A stretch of DNA of 64,000 nucleotides. It comes from Amaricoccus sp003258405 (lineage in GTDB: Bacteria; Pseudomonadota; Alphaproteobacteria; Rhodobacterales; Rhodobacteraceae). Position numbers and translations under genes: made by a program. Positions within the stretch are counted from its first letter, which is position 1. Each line of letters begins with the position of its first letter. A model generated the notes under the pieces. It saw nothing but the letters and a program-made list of their open reading frames with translations, ran no database searches and had not been told where the DNA came from. Location of the stretch: the NCBI RefSeq assembly GCF_043226085.1, contig NZ_CP171225.1:620001-684000 (forward strand), written 5' to 3'. Below, one piece after another: positions 1-8,271 of the stretch.

Positions 1-1
1 C

Positions 2-580
2 GTATCCGAACTGCGCCGCACCCGGCCCCCGCGGGCGAGGCAGGGCTTCACGGTGTTCTTCACCGGCCTGTCCGGCTCCGGCAAGTCGACGATCGCCAAC
101 GCCCTCATGGTCAAGCTGATGGAAATGGGTGGTCGTCCGACCACGCTGCTCGATGGTGATGTCGTCCGCAAGCACCTCTCGTCCGAACTTGGCTTCTCCA
201 AGGAGCATCGCGACATCAACATCCGCCGCATCGGCTATGTCGCATCCGAGATCACCAAGAATGGCGGCATCGCGATCTGTGCTCCCATCGCGCCCTACAC
301 CGCGACCCGCGCTGCTGTCCGCGAGATGATCGAGGCTTATGGTGCATTCGTCGAGGTCCACGTCGCGACGACGGTCGAGGAATGCGAACGCCGTGACCGC
401 AAAGGCCTCTACAAGCTGGCCCGCGAAGGCAAGATCAAGGAATTCACCGGCATCTCCGACCCCTACGAGGCGCCTGCGAATCCTGAAGTTCGACTGGAAA
501 CCGAAGGCAACGATGTCGACTACTGTGCACAGCAGGTGCTCCTCAAACTCGAGAGCATGGGGCTGATCGGCGCCGCCTGA
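2..580 (+). CDS. cysC: Adenylylsulfate (APS) kinase, C-terminal part of a probable sulfate adenylyltransferase/APS kinase fusion; 5' end outside window
   Basis: The protein phosphorylates adenosine 5'-phosphosulfate to PAPS in sulfate activation. The visible 192 residues carry a P-loop GLSGSGKST (about residues 22-30), the DGDVVRKHL and GFSKEHRDINIRRIG segments of APS kinases, and FTGISDPYEAP near the C-terminus, so the kinase domain is complete. The reading frame stays open to the first bases of the window. The residues before the P-loop (SELRRTRPPR) look like a linker rather than a start, and the internal GTG at 53 is too close to the P-loop. In this bacterial family the kinase is usually fused behind a sulfate adenylyltransferase, so I infer a fusion cut by the window edge. 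A strong terminator follows the stop. Confidence 0.9.
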   Translation, partial: VSELRRTRPPRARQGFTVFFTGLSGSGKSTIANALMVKLMEMGGRPTTLLDGDVVRKHLSSELGFSKEHRDINIRRIGYVASEITKNGGIAICAPIAPYTATRAAVREMIEAYGAFVEVHVATTVEECERRDRKGLYKLAREGKIKEFTGISDPYEAPANPEVRLETEGNDVDYCAQQVLLKLESMGLIGAA

Positions 581-610
581 GGCTGTCGGATTTCCCTTCA
601 GACCAATCGC

Positions 611-644
611 AAGGCGGTGTTCTTCGGAACACCGCCTTTTTTTT
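611..644 (+). terminator. Rho-independent terminator after the APS kinase gene
   Basis: A 12-bp perfect stem, AAGGCGGTGTTC (611-622) with GAACACCGCCTT (627-638), is closed by a TTCG tetraloop and followed by a run of eight T that begins in the stem. It lies 30 bases after the stop at 580. Confidence 0.95.
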
Positions 645-754
645 GCCTTACGCCGGAAGACTCTAGCAGTGCAGATCTTTTCGAAGCGGTCTTGGGGCGT
701 CAAAATGGCCGCCCCAATCTATCCGATGGGGAACCCTCGGGGACTTATCAAACT

Positions 755-1762
755 ATGCGTATTTCAGCCATTCTCGGTGCGTCCATTATTGCTTTGATTA
801 ATAGCAACGCATTATCAACGGCAGCACCGATCGGTGTCTCCACATTTGGAAGCCCCGGCGGCACCTCCGGAAGACCAGTCTCGATCACCGTCTGGTATCC
901 TGCGTTGGATGGAGGTCTCGAAGCAGAGGTCGGAGCCAATGCCGTCTTTGCTGGCGTGTCGGCTTTTCGCGATGCCGAACTGGCCGCTGGGCGCTTCATG
1001 GCCGTCATCATCTCGCACGGCGGACTGAGATCAGCTGCAGATTCCGGTGCATGGCTCTCGGCGCGACTTGCCGCAAATGGCTATGTCGCCGTCGAGGTCA
1101 ACGCGCGCGCCCCTAGACGTCCTGGCGAAGCTCAAGACGAAATCTGGCGGCGAACCGAAGACATCTCCACGGCACTTTCCCTGCTTGAGGAAGAGCCCCG
1201 CTGGGCAGCACATGTCGATTCTCGCCGAGTCGCAGTCTTGGGCTTTCAGCTTGGAGGTACGGCGGCGCTCATTGTCGCTGGCGTTCCCTTGGATGTGAGT
1301 CAGTATGACCATTTCTGCGACGCTGACCCAGCGCGATCGGAGTGCGCCTGGCGAGCAGCCGCCGGAGATTCCCTTACCTCGGCGGATTATAAGCGTCTTG
1401 GACAACTTCGCCGTGATCAACGCATCTCTGCGGCAATTGCAGTCAACCCTGAGTATGTCGCAGCCTTCACCGCATCCAATCTAGCTGACCTTGCCGTTCC
1501 GATCGGACTGATTGAAACTGGACCGCAGAACACAGAGGCCGCAGCGCTTCGTGCTGAAGCGACGGCAACCTGGTCATTGCTCGATGCTTCACCCGCGGAC
1601 ACGTTCGGGCTTTGCACAAAGACAGGCGCACGAATTCTCAGGGAAGAAGGGGGGGATCCCAGCCTCTGCAGCGGCAAGCCGCAGGCGCGGCAAAGGGTTC
1701 ATGGGGACATCGAAGCTGCCGTTGTCGACTTTCTCGAAAGCCTACGGCCGGCAGCCGACTGA
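755..1762 (+). CDS. Secreted alpha/beta-hydrolase-fold protein (dienelactone hydrolase-like) with the nucleophile serine replaced by glutamine
   Basis: The 335-residue protein starts at ATG 755. The longer frame from 617 begins inside the terminator and is rejected. Residues 1-24 form a signal peptide ending near STAAP. The fold markers of predicted dienelactone hydrolase/PAF-acetylhydrolase relatives are present: the oxyanion segment VIISHGGL (about 84-91), the nucleophile elbow VLGFQLGG (161-168) and a late histidine in QRVHGD. The elbow should read G-x-S-x-G, but residue 165 is Gln (CAG, 1247-1249). A Cys pair (FCDADPARSEC) suggests a periplasmic disulfide. Either this is a non-catalytic homologue or the local sequence has suffered two compensating indels. 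Its substrate is unknown. Confidence 0.8.
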   Translation: MRISAILGASIIALINSNALSTAAPIGVSTFGSPGGTSGRPVSITVWYPALDGGLEAEVGANAVFAGVSAFRDAELAAGRFMAVIISHGGLRSAADSGAWLSARLAANGYVAVEVNARAPRRPGEAQDEIWRRTEDISTALSLLEEEPRWAAHVDSRRVAVLGFQLGGTAALIVAGVPLDVSQYDHFCDADPARSECAWRAAAGDSLTSADYKRLGQLRRDQRISAAIAVNPEYVAAFTASNLADLAVPIGLIETGPQNTEAAALRAEATATWSLLDASPADTFGLCTKTGARILREEGGDPSLCSGKPQARQRVHGDIEAAVVDFLESLRPAAD

Positions 1763-1781
1763 GATACATGTGAGATACATG
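1760..1781 (+). repeat. Tandem 11-bp direct duplication at the hydrolase stop codon
   Basis: TGAGATACATG occurs twice head to tail (1760-1770 and 1771-1781). The first copy contains the stop codon of the hydrolase gene. It looks like a simple local duplication. Confidence 0.8.
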
Positions 1782-1790
1782 CGAGCAGAC

Positions 1791-1815
1791 GCGGCCCGGA
1801 TGCGTTCCGGGCCGC
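1791..1815. terminator. GC-rich hairpin between convergent genes
   Basis: Arms GCGGCCCGG (1791-1799) and CCGGGCCGC (1807-1815) form a 9-bp perfect stem with a 7-nt loop between the plus-strand hydrolase stop (1762) and the minus-strand lpdA stop (1828). There is no clear T-run on either side, so termination is inferred from position and stem strength. Confidence 0.6.
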
Positions 1816-1827
1816 GCGCCGTCTTGA

Positions 1828-3225
1828 TCAGAAGTGAATTGCCCGCCCGTATGCATCGAGCACGCTCTCGTGCATCATCTCGGACAGGGTCGGATGCGGG
1901 AAGACCGTGTTCATCAGTTCCACTTCTGTCGTCTCGAGTGTTCGGCCAACCACATATCCTTGGATAAGTTCCGTCACCTCGGCCCCGATCATGTGGGCGC
2001 CAAGAAGCTCGCCCGTCTTGGCGTCGAAAACCGTCTTGATCATCCCTTCCGGCTCGCCAAGCGCGATCGCCTTCCCATTGCCAATGAACGGGAAGCGCCC
2101 AACCTTGACCTGATAGCCCTTTTCCTTAGCCTTGGCTTCGGTCAGCCCGACGCTCGCCACCTGCGGGTGGCAGTAGGTGCATCCGGCGATGCTCTCGGGC
2201 TTGACGGGATGCGCATGCTTTCCAGCAATGAGTTCGGCCACCATCACGCCTTCATGACTTGCCTTGTGCGCAAGCCACGGTGCACCGGCAATGTCGCCGA
2301 TTGCATAGAGCCCATCGATACCCGTGCGGCAGAATTCGTCTGTCACGACATGAGTCCGATCGACCTTCACACCCAAGGCCTCCAGACCGAGCCCTTCGAC
2401 ATTACCGACGATTCCGACAGCCGAGATCACCGTGTCGAAATCCTGCGTCGTAACCTTGCCATCCTTCTCGATATGCGCGGTCACCTTGTCGGCAGTCCGG
2501 TCGAGCTTCTTGACCGTAGCCTTCTCGAGGATCTTCATCTTCTGCTTTTCGAACTGCTTCTTCGCGAAAGCCGAGATTTCCGCATCTTCGACCGGCAGGA
2601 TCCGGTCAAGGACTTCGACCACCGTCGTTTCGGCCCCAAGAGTGTTGAAGAAGCTCGCGAATTCGATTCCGATGGCGCCCGAACCGATAACGAGCAACTT
2701 CTTGGGCATGTGCGGCGGCATGAGCGCGTGCTTGTAGCTCCAGACTCGCTTCCCGTCCGCCTCGAGCCCGGGCAGATCACGGGCCCGTGCGCCGGTGGCG
2801 AGAATGATGTTCTTGGCCTGAAGCTCCTCAGTCCCCTTGTCAGTCTTGACAGAGACCTTGCCTTTTGCCGGAAGCGAGGCCTCGCCCATGACGACCGTGA
2901 CCTTGTTCTTCTTCAGAAGATGACCGACACCGCCGCTGAGCTGTTTGGCAACACCGCGAGAGCGCTTCACCACCGCATCAATATCGTAGCCGATGCCGTC
3001 GGCCTTCAGGCCGAATTCCTTCGCACGGTGCATGAGATGGAAGACTTCGGACGAACGAAGAAGTGCCTTGGTCGGGATACAGCCCCAGTTCAGACAGATG
3101 CCGCCCAGATGCTCCCGTTCGACGACCGCAGTCTTCAGACCGAGCTGAGCCGCCCGGATCGCCGCAACATAGCCACCGGGCCCGGCTCCGATCACCACCA
3201 CGTCAAAGTTCTGGACCGCCATCAT
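1828..3225 (-). CDS. lpdA: Dihydrolipoyl dehydrogenase (E3)
   Basis: This FAD enzyme reoxidises the lipoyl groups of 2-oxoacid dehydrogenase complexes using NAD+. The 465-residue length is standard. The N-terminal FAD motif GAGPGGYVAA (about 13-22) is followed by the redox-active disulfide segment GGICLNWGCIPTK (Cys44, Cys49). An NAD motif GSGAIGIEFASFF and a second FAD segment GLYAIGDIAG follow, and the C-terminal FPHPTLSEMMHE carries the catalytic His-Glu pair. The start at 3225 has GGGGGA upstream; the next ATG (3222) is equally possible. No E1 or E2 gene is adjacent in this window, so which complex it serves cannot be read here. Confidence 0.97.
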   Translation of the reverse strand: MMAVQNFDVVVIGAGPGGYVAAIRAAQLGLKTAVVEREHLGGICLNWGCIPTKALLRSSEVFHLMHRAKEFGLKADGIGYDIDAVVKRSRGVAKQLSGGVGHLLKKNKVTVVMGEASLPAKGKVSVKTDKGTEELQAKNIILATGARARDLPGLEADGKRVWSYKHALMPPHMPKKLLVIGSGAIGIEFASFFNTLGAETTVVEVLDRILPVEDAEISAFAKKQFEKQKMKILEKATVKKLDRTADKVTAHIEKDGKVTTQDFDTVISAVGIVGNVEGLGLEALGVKVDRTHVVTDEFCRTGIDGLYAIGDIAGAPWLAHKASHEGVMVAELIAGKHAHPVKPESIAGCTYCHPQVASVGLTEAKAKEKGYQVKVGRFPFIGNGKAIALGEPEGMIKTVFDAKTGELLGAHMIGAEVTELIQGYVVGRTLETTEVELMNTVFPHPTLSEMMHESVLDAYGRAIHF

Positions 3226-3414
3226 TCATTCCCCCAGAGATATTTACCCTGACCTCGTGATAAGTGTTTGCGAGTGGAGGATCAAACGGGATTTCGACGC
3301 AATCGCCGGGATCGTTCGAGATTAAACCAATCCGTTGCGTACTGTCGACACCACGCAAGGCACGCAGGCGCAGCGAATCACAATGAAGCAGTACAACACT
3401 GAACCTTTGTCGGA

Positions 3415-3981
3415 TCAGTCGGCAACTGCCTCGAGCGCGGCCTTGTAACCACCTGCCGCGAGATATGCCTCTTCGGCGGGCGTGCTCTTGCGTCCGAATA
3501 CTTCGTTGCGGTGGGGAAACCGGCCGAACTTGCGAATGACCCAGCGGTGAGCCCGGGCATGCAGAAGCTGCTCTTTTGCTCCGGCGAGGAGGTAGAGCCG
3601 CACGGCATGTTCCTGCTCGGAGCCGATTTCCGAATGCATGAAGGGAAGGTAGAAGAACTGCCGCCCCGGCATGTCGATCCGCTTGTCGTGACCTAGGGCA
3701 ATCACCTGCTTGGCCGCCTTGAGCGCTTTGAGATCCGTTGAGAACGCCTTGCGTTCACCCCGGAACATGTTGCGCGGAAACTGGTCGAGCACAACGAGAA
3801 GAGCGAGGCTGGTCATCGGTTCACAAATCCAGGCATCAAGATCACCACGGGCAGCAAACCCCCAGATGCCTTCGAAACGCTGCCGGATCATTGCATCGAG
3901 TTCCGGCGTTCCTTCGTACCAATCCGCCATGCCCAGTTCATCGAACCAGAAGGTCAGAATCTGTTCCGCTCGCTTGTCCAC
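3415..3981 (-). CDS. DUF924 family protein
   Basis: The 188-residue protein belongs to the uncharacterised DUF924 family (TPR-like alpha-helical fold). Recognisable family segments are ILTFWFDEL near the N-terminus, LALLVVLDQFPRNMFRG in the middle (about residues 60-75), and FFYLPFMHSE. I chose GTG 3981 because AAGGGA lies just upstream and family members begin close to the FWF motif. The longer frame to ATG 4032 adds 17 residues with no family match. The biochemical function is unknown. It stands alone between lpdA and the MFS gene. Confidence 0.85.
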   Translation of the reverse strand: MDKRAEQILTFWFDELGMADWYEGTPELDAMIRQRFEGIWGFAARGDLDAWICEPMTSLALLVVLDQFPRNMFRGERKAFSTDLKALKAAKQVIALGHDKRIDMPGRQFFYLPFMHSEIGSEQEHAVRLYLLAGAKEQLLHARAHRWVIRKFGRFPHRNEVFGRKSTPAEEAYLAAGGYKAALEAVAD

Positions 3982-4095
3982 TCTTGTCCCTTCCCCGCCA
4001 AGTTCTGCGGCGTCATTGTCGCAGCGCAGCAAACAAAAGGAAATAGCGCCGAACTACGAGTAGAATGAAATTATCCGCCCGGTAAAATGGCTGGG

Positions 4096-5364
4096 TCAAG
4101 ACATTGCGCCACGGCTATCCTCCTGAGCCTCAGCAAGATCGATCGCAACCTCCTGGGCGAGCTCAAGCGCAACGGGCGACCCCTGCGGTGAAACCGGCGT
4201 ATAGGGCATTGCTTCATCCGGGCTGGGTGCTGCGCGCTGTGTCGACCTGTAGAGCGCAAAAAGTGCGATCGCGGCCAGCAGGACGACGATATAGACAAAG
4301 AACGCATCCGCGCCCCAGACCCGCATCATCCAGCCGATCAGCATCGGGCCAAGCGTTGCGCCAAGGCCATTCATGAAAAGCATTCCGCCCGAAGCCGCAG
4401 CCATGTCGGATGGCTCAAGGTAGTCGTTCGTATAGGCAATCAGCAGCGAGTAGAGCGGATTGGCAACACCACCAAGCATGAAGCCGAGTGCCACAACCAC
4501 CTCGAAACTGCTGGCAAACGGCATCGCGACAGCGCTGAGCAGCGCTCCCGTGGCAGTCACGATAATGATGACAATGCGGCGATCCATCCGGTCGGAGAGA
4601 ATTCCGATCGGGACCTGAAAGACGAGACCGCCAGCATAGATGGCAGCAACGAAAATCGAGATCTGAGCGACGTCAAATCCGCGCTCGGTACCGAAGACAG
4701 AAGCCATGCCGAGAAGCCCCGCAAAGACTCCCCCGAGCAGCAAGATGCCGACACAGCCGAGAGGCGAGGTCTCGAAAAGTTGCCGCAATGTCATGGGCTT
4801 CGTGGTGGAGAACGACGGGGCCGGGCTTACGGAAAGCAGGATCGGCAGGAACGACACCGAAACCAGAACCGACATCAGAATAAACAGATCATATCCTGAG
4901 GGATCGCCGATATTCACGATGCCCTGAGCCGAGATCAGGCCCAGCATCTGCACGATGATATAGAGTGAGAGCGCTTTGCCGCGGTTCTCGTTTGTCGAAG
5001 CTTCATTCAGCCAGCTCTCCGTCACGACATAGACGCCGGAGAAGCAGAAGCCGACCACGAAGCGCATCGCGACCCAGGCGATCGGGCTCGGGGCGGCAGC
5101 ATAGAGGATGAATACTGCGGAGATCATCGACGCCAGCGCTGCGAAGACCCGCACATGACCGACGCTGCGGATCATCACCGGTGCCCGACGCGATCCAAGG
5201 AGGAAACCGGCGAAGTAGGCGGACATCACCCAGGACATCGTCGCGGCATCGTAGCCCTCGATTGCGCCACGGATACCGAGAAGCGTGCCCTGCAGGCCGT
5301 TGCCGACAAGCAGGAGAAGAAGTCCGAGCAGCAGCGCCCAGGAATTGGTCAGAACTTGCAGCAT
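4096..5364 (-). CDS. Major facilitator superfamily transporter (YcaD-like)
   Basis: The 422-residue inner-membrane protein has about 12 hydrophobic segments in two halves. The loop after TM2 (FAGFLLGSRRAPVMIRSVGH) and the second-half loop GILSDRMDRR are the conserved MFS signatures, and VVTESWLNEAS resembles the YcaD/UMF-type subfamily. ATG 5364 is preferred: it has AGGA nine bases upstream and starts directly at TM1 (MLQVLTNSWALLLG). The frame continues to 5448, but that extension is not needed. The substrate cannot be predicted. The stop of queA (5465) lies about 100 bases upstream on the same strand, so the two may be co-transcribed. Confidence 0.88.
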   Translation of the reverse strand: MLQVLTNSWALLLGLLLLLVGNGLQGTLLGIRGAIEGYDAATMSWVMSAYFAGFLLGSRRAPVMIRSVGHVRVFAALASMISAVFILYAAAPSPIAWVAMRFVVGFCFSGVYVVTESWLNEASTNENRGKALSLYIIVQMLGLISAQGIVNIGDPSGYDLFILMSVLVSVSFLPILLSVSPAPSFSTTKPMTLRQLFETSPLGCVGILLLGGVFAGLLGMASVFGTERGFDVAQISIFVAAIYAGGLVFQVPIGILSDRMDRRIVIIIVTATGALLSAVAMPFASSFEVVVALGFMLGGVANPLYSLLIAYTNDYLEPSDMAAASGGMLFMNGLGATLGPMLIGWMMRVWGADAFFVYIVVLLAAIALFALYRSTQRAAPSPDEAMPYTPVSPQGSPVALELAQEVAIDLAEAQEDSRGAMS

Positions 5365-5464
5365 TGGATGAATCCTGAAGACGCGATGCAGCGTCCCGAT
5401 AGCACAAAGCGGACAAAAAAGGGTTAGCCCGGCGACAAAGCTGGGCAAGGAAAGTGGCCGTATT

Positions 5465-6520
5465 TCAGCCCACGGGAGGGCGCGGGATCAGCAGTGAGGA
5501 ATCTCCGTAAGAGAAGAAGCGGTAGCGTTCCAGGATGGCGTGAGCATAGATCGCCTTGATCCGTTCGCACCCCATGAGCGCCGAAACCAGCATGAGCAGC
5601 GTCGAGCGCGGCAGGTGGAAGTTGGTCATGAGCCCATCGGTGACGCGAAATTCATAACCGGGGCGGATGAAGATTTCGGTCTCGCCCCGCCAGGGCACGA
5701 TTTGGCCGGACGAAGATGCCGCAGTCTCGAGCACCCGGAGCGCTGTCGTCCCGACCGGGATCACTCTGCCGCCCGAGGCCCGTGTTTCCATGACACACTC
5801 AGCTGTCTCGGGCCCGATCTCGCCCCACTCGCTGTGCATCCGATGGTTCTCGATATCCTCGACCTTCACAGGCAGGAATGTCCCTGCCCCAACGTGCAGC
5901 GTGACACGGGCAAAACGGATGCCGCGCGCTTCGAGCCCGGCGAGAAGAGCCTCATCAAAATGGAGCGATGCCGTCGGTGCGGCAACGGCGCCGGGATTTC
6001 GAGCAAAGACGGTCTGGTAGTCTTCCCGGTCCTGAGCATCGACGGCCCGCCGCTGAGCGATGTAGGGTGGAAGGGGCATTTCGCCCGCCTCTTCCAGTGC
6101 GGCCTCGAAAGCAGGCCCGCTGCATGAAAACGCAAGCGCGACTTCAGCCCCGGATTTGTCGAGAACCTCGGCGCTGAGAACTGCCGTGAACTCGATCCGG
6201 TCACCGACAGCGAGCCGCTTGCCGGGTCGCGCCAACGCCTGCCAGCTTCCATCTGGCCGCGCCGCAATGAGCGTGATCTCGATGCGCGCACCCGCCCCGC
6301 CTCGCCGCGCACGGAAGCCTTGCAACCGCCCCGGAATGACGCGTGTGTCGTTCAAAATCAGAAGATCGCCGTCGCGAAGATGTTCGCCCAAACGAGCGAC
6401 GCTCGAGTCAATGATCCCGCCGCCTTGGGATACAAGCAGCCGAGAAGCTGGGCGTGGCCGCACAGGACGGAGCGCGATCAAGTCTTCAGGCAGGGAGAAA
6501 TCAAAATCATCAAGGCGCAT
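5465..6520 (-). CDS. queA: S-adenosylmethionine:tRNA ribosyltransferase-isomerase
   Basis: QueA transfers and isomerises the ribosyl group of SAM onto 7-aminomethyl-7-deazaguanine in tRNA, giving epoxyqueuosine. The 351-residue length is typical. Diagnostic segments are FDFSLPEDLIALRPVRPR at the N-terminus, LLILNDTRVIPGRL (about 52-65), PLPPYIAQR, and the C-terminal TNFHLPRSTLLMLVSALMG and YRFFSYGDSSLL. The start MRLDDFDF matches the family. No other queuosine gene is nearby. Confidence 0.97.
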   Translation of the reverse strand: MRLDDFDFSLPEDLIALRPVRPRPASRLLVSQGGGIIDSSVARLGEHLRDGDLLILNDTRVIPGRLQGFRARRGGAGARIEITLIAARPDGSWQALARPGKRLAVGDRIEFTAVLSAEVLDKSGAEVALAFSCSGPAFEAALEEAGEMPLPPYIAQRRAVDAQDREDYQTVFARNPGAVAAPTASLHFDEALLAGLEARGIRFARVTLHVGAGTFLPVKVEDIENHRMHSEWGEIGPETAECVMETRASGGRVIPVGTTALRVLETAASSSGQIVPWRGETEIFIRPGYEFRVTDGLMTNFHLPRSTLLMLVSALMGCERIKAIYAHAILERYRFFSYGDSSLLIPRPPVG

Positions 6521-6643
6521 CGGGCAGGCTCAGGTATTGTAGCGGCTCATATGCACGCTTGCCGGGTCCGCGGCAACGGCCTTCGCGATGCAGCCAACCG
6601 GTTCCGGACGAGCTTGTCGGACGGAACCGGTCTCAATCAGGGC

Positions 6644-6877
6644 TCATTCGGCCGCCGGAATATGCGCGCTGTTACCGCGCCAGTCGGCGATGTTCTGCGG
6701 TGCCCGGACACTCTGCGTCAGCGAGTCGTACGGGTCCGAAACGGCGTATGGCTCTCCGTTGCCGAAAACGGCGAGGAAAAGGACGGTGCCGAGAACGAGT
6801 AGCAGAGATGCCAGCACCCCGTTCGATGACCCCGAGGCGAGGCTGCGGCCGCTGCGGGCCTGTTCTTGATACGTCAT
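6644..6877 (-). CDS. Small single-pass membrane protein, unknown function
   Basis: The 77-residue protein (starting MTYQEQARSG) has one hydrophobic helix (GVLASLLLVLGTVLFLAVFG, about residues 19-38) and a polar C-terminal tail ending in NSAHIPAAE. ATG 6877 has GGAG six bases upstream; the ATG at 6889 overlaps that site and is less likely. An inverted repeat at 6893-6910 lies directly upstream. The family was not recognised. The clean ribosome site and the plausible membrane helix are the reasons for calling it. Confidence 0.55.
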   Translation of the reverse strand: MTYQEQARSGRSLASGSSNGVLASLLLVLGTVLFLAVFGNGEPYAVSDPYDSLTQSVRAPQNIADWRGNSAHIPAAE

Positions 6878-6892
6878 GGCTTGCTCCATTCA

Positions 6893-6910
6893 CGAAGCGT
6901 GATCGCTTCG
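6893..6910 (-). promoter_or_regulatory. Inverted repeat in the leader of the small membrane-protein gene
   Basis: CGAAGCG (6893-6899) and CGCTTCG (6904-6910) flank TGAT, ending 15 bases upstream of ATG 6877. It could be an operator or a leader hairpin next to the ribosome site; nothing else identifies a regulator. Confidence 0.4.
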
Positions 6911-6954
6911 CAGATGAACATAATCATCCGATATCATCATTCAAACGAATGTTT

Positions 6955-6993
6955 GAGATAATCCACATCACAACTCGTGATGTGGATTATCTC
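6955..6993. terminator. Perfect 17-bp inverted repeat after the Wza-like gene
   Basis: GAGATAATCCACATCAC (6955-6971) and its exact complement (6977-6993) are separated by five bases. It begins 12 bases past the stop of the minus-strand Wza-like gene (7006). On that strand it is followed by AAACATTC rather than a T-run, so it may act as an RNA-stabilising hairpin or factor-dependent terminator. It is AT-richer than neighbouring hairpins. Confidence 0.6.
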
Positions 6994-7005
6994 GTGCCCC
7001 GCCGA

Positions 7006-8136
7006 TCAACGACTTGCGATTGCCGCCACAGACCCGCCGAGGGCCACCGTTGTCGCAGTCAGGCCAATGATCTGCCGCCAAGCCTTGAACGGCGCCTCGG
7101 TAATGTACACCGTGTCCTCGTCACGAATGGTGAACTCCCGGGCCGCAAACATTCCCTCTGGCTCCGTGAGATTCATTACGTAGGCCATGCGCTGCGGGCC
7201 TGACACGGCAACACCGCCCAGCACCCTGCTCGCCACATCGGCTCGCTCGGAACGGAAGACGAAGATGCCGGTCGGATCGGCCGCATCCCCGTCGAGCCCT
7301 CCCGCCGCAGCAATCGCCTCGATGGCGCTCATGTTGGGCTTGGTGAAATTCACCCGCGCCTGCTGCTCGGTCGCCCCAAGCGCGGTAAAGGCTCGCCGAT
7401 CCTGCTCGACGATGATCTTGTCGCCTCCACGCAGCGCAATATCATAAGCGGGCGTGTCATAGAGATCCTGGAGCCAGACCCGGCCGACCCGGCCATTGCG
7501 CTCGACCCGAATCTGAGCAATGTCGGGCTCGATACCTACCCCGCCGGCACGCGCAAGCATGGAAGAAAGCCGCCGCGTCGGAGCTTCGATCGGATAGACT
7601 CCCGCCGAAGCGACCGCGCCCAGGACGCTCACCGTCGAGCCATCACCTGCGATGCGGCGCACCTCGACCTGAGGATCCGGCGTCTGAGGCGCAAGACTGC
7701 GGGTGATCTCGGTGCGCAGCTGCTCCGGCGTTCGGCCGGCCGCCTCGATCTGGCCGACATACGGCATGAAGATATTGCCGGCCTGATCGACCTGAAGCTG
7801 ATCGACAGCGGTGACCTTCTGGCCGACGCCAGCCAGCAGACCGGCATCCACATTTTCCCAGACCGCAACGGAGAGCGTATCCCCCGCCCGGATCACATCG
7901 GCGCCAAGCAAGCCCGCGCCTGTGAAATCCGAGCCGAAGCCGAGGGGTTCGGAATAGTGCGTCGCGGCTGCGACGGCCGGCGTCACGCTCACGATATGAA
8001 GACCAATCGCCGGATTGTCGCCACCTGAAAGAATTTCGCGCGTGGTCGGGCCGGAGCGCGGCAGCGTGCAACCCGCAACCATCGCGGCAATGACCAGCGC
8101 GCTAACAGCCTGCGCGGCTTTTCGGGGAAACTGCAT
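7006..8136 (-). CDS. Polysaccharide export outer-membrane lipoprotein (Wza-like)
   Basis: The 376-residue protein has a lipoprotein signal with lipobox VAGC (Cys23). A polysaccharide-export (Poly_export) domain follows, with IRAGDTLSVAVWEN (about 83-96) and the segment VDQAGNIFMPYVGQI. SLBB-type beta-grasp repeats come next (STVSVLGAVASAGVYPIEAP; YDIALRGGDKIIVEQD; FTIRDEDTVYITEAPF), and a hydrophobic C-terminal stretch ends the protein, as in Wza where the last helix spans the outer membrane. It would form the export channel for a capsule or exopolysaccharide. No tyrosine kinase (Wzc) or glycosyltransferase cluster is adjacent, so the polymer is unknown. Confidence 0.9.
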   Translation of the reverse strand: MQFPRKAAQAVSALVIAAMVAGCTLPRSGPTTREILSGGDNPAIGLHIVSVTPAVAAATHYSEPLGFGSDFTGAGLLGADVIRAGDTLSVAVWENVDAGLLAGVGQKVTAVDQLQVDQAGNIFMPYVGQIEAAGRTPEQLRTEITRSLAPQTPDPQVEVRRIAGDGSTVSVLGAVASAGVYPIEAPTRRLSSMLARAGGVGIEPDIAQIRVERNGRVGRVWLQDLYDTPAYDIALRGGDKIIVEQDRRAFTALGATEQQARVNFTKPNMSAIEAIAAAGGLDGDAADPTGIFVFRSERADVASRVLGGVAVSGPQRMAYVMNLTEPEGMFAAREFTIRDEDTVYITEAPFKAWRQIIGLTATTVALGGSVAAIASR

Positions 8137-8271
8137 CGATCGCCTCGTCCTGGACTGAGTGCCAGCGTTTTCAGGGAATCTAGTCGCTTTGGCTCTCGCA
8201 CGCCAGCAACAAGGACGGCGGAAACGTGTCCGCTCTGCATCACCCGCCGGGAATCCGCCATCAAACCCCGC

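Noticed and set aside
1834..3252. 472-codon plus-strand frame antisense to lpdA
   Set aside because: lpdA on the other strand is certain; the plus frame has no recognisable motif.
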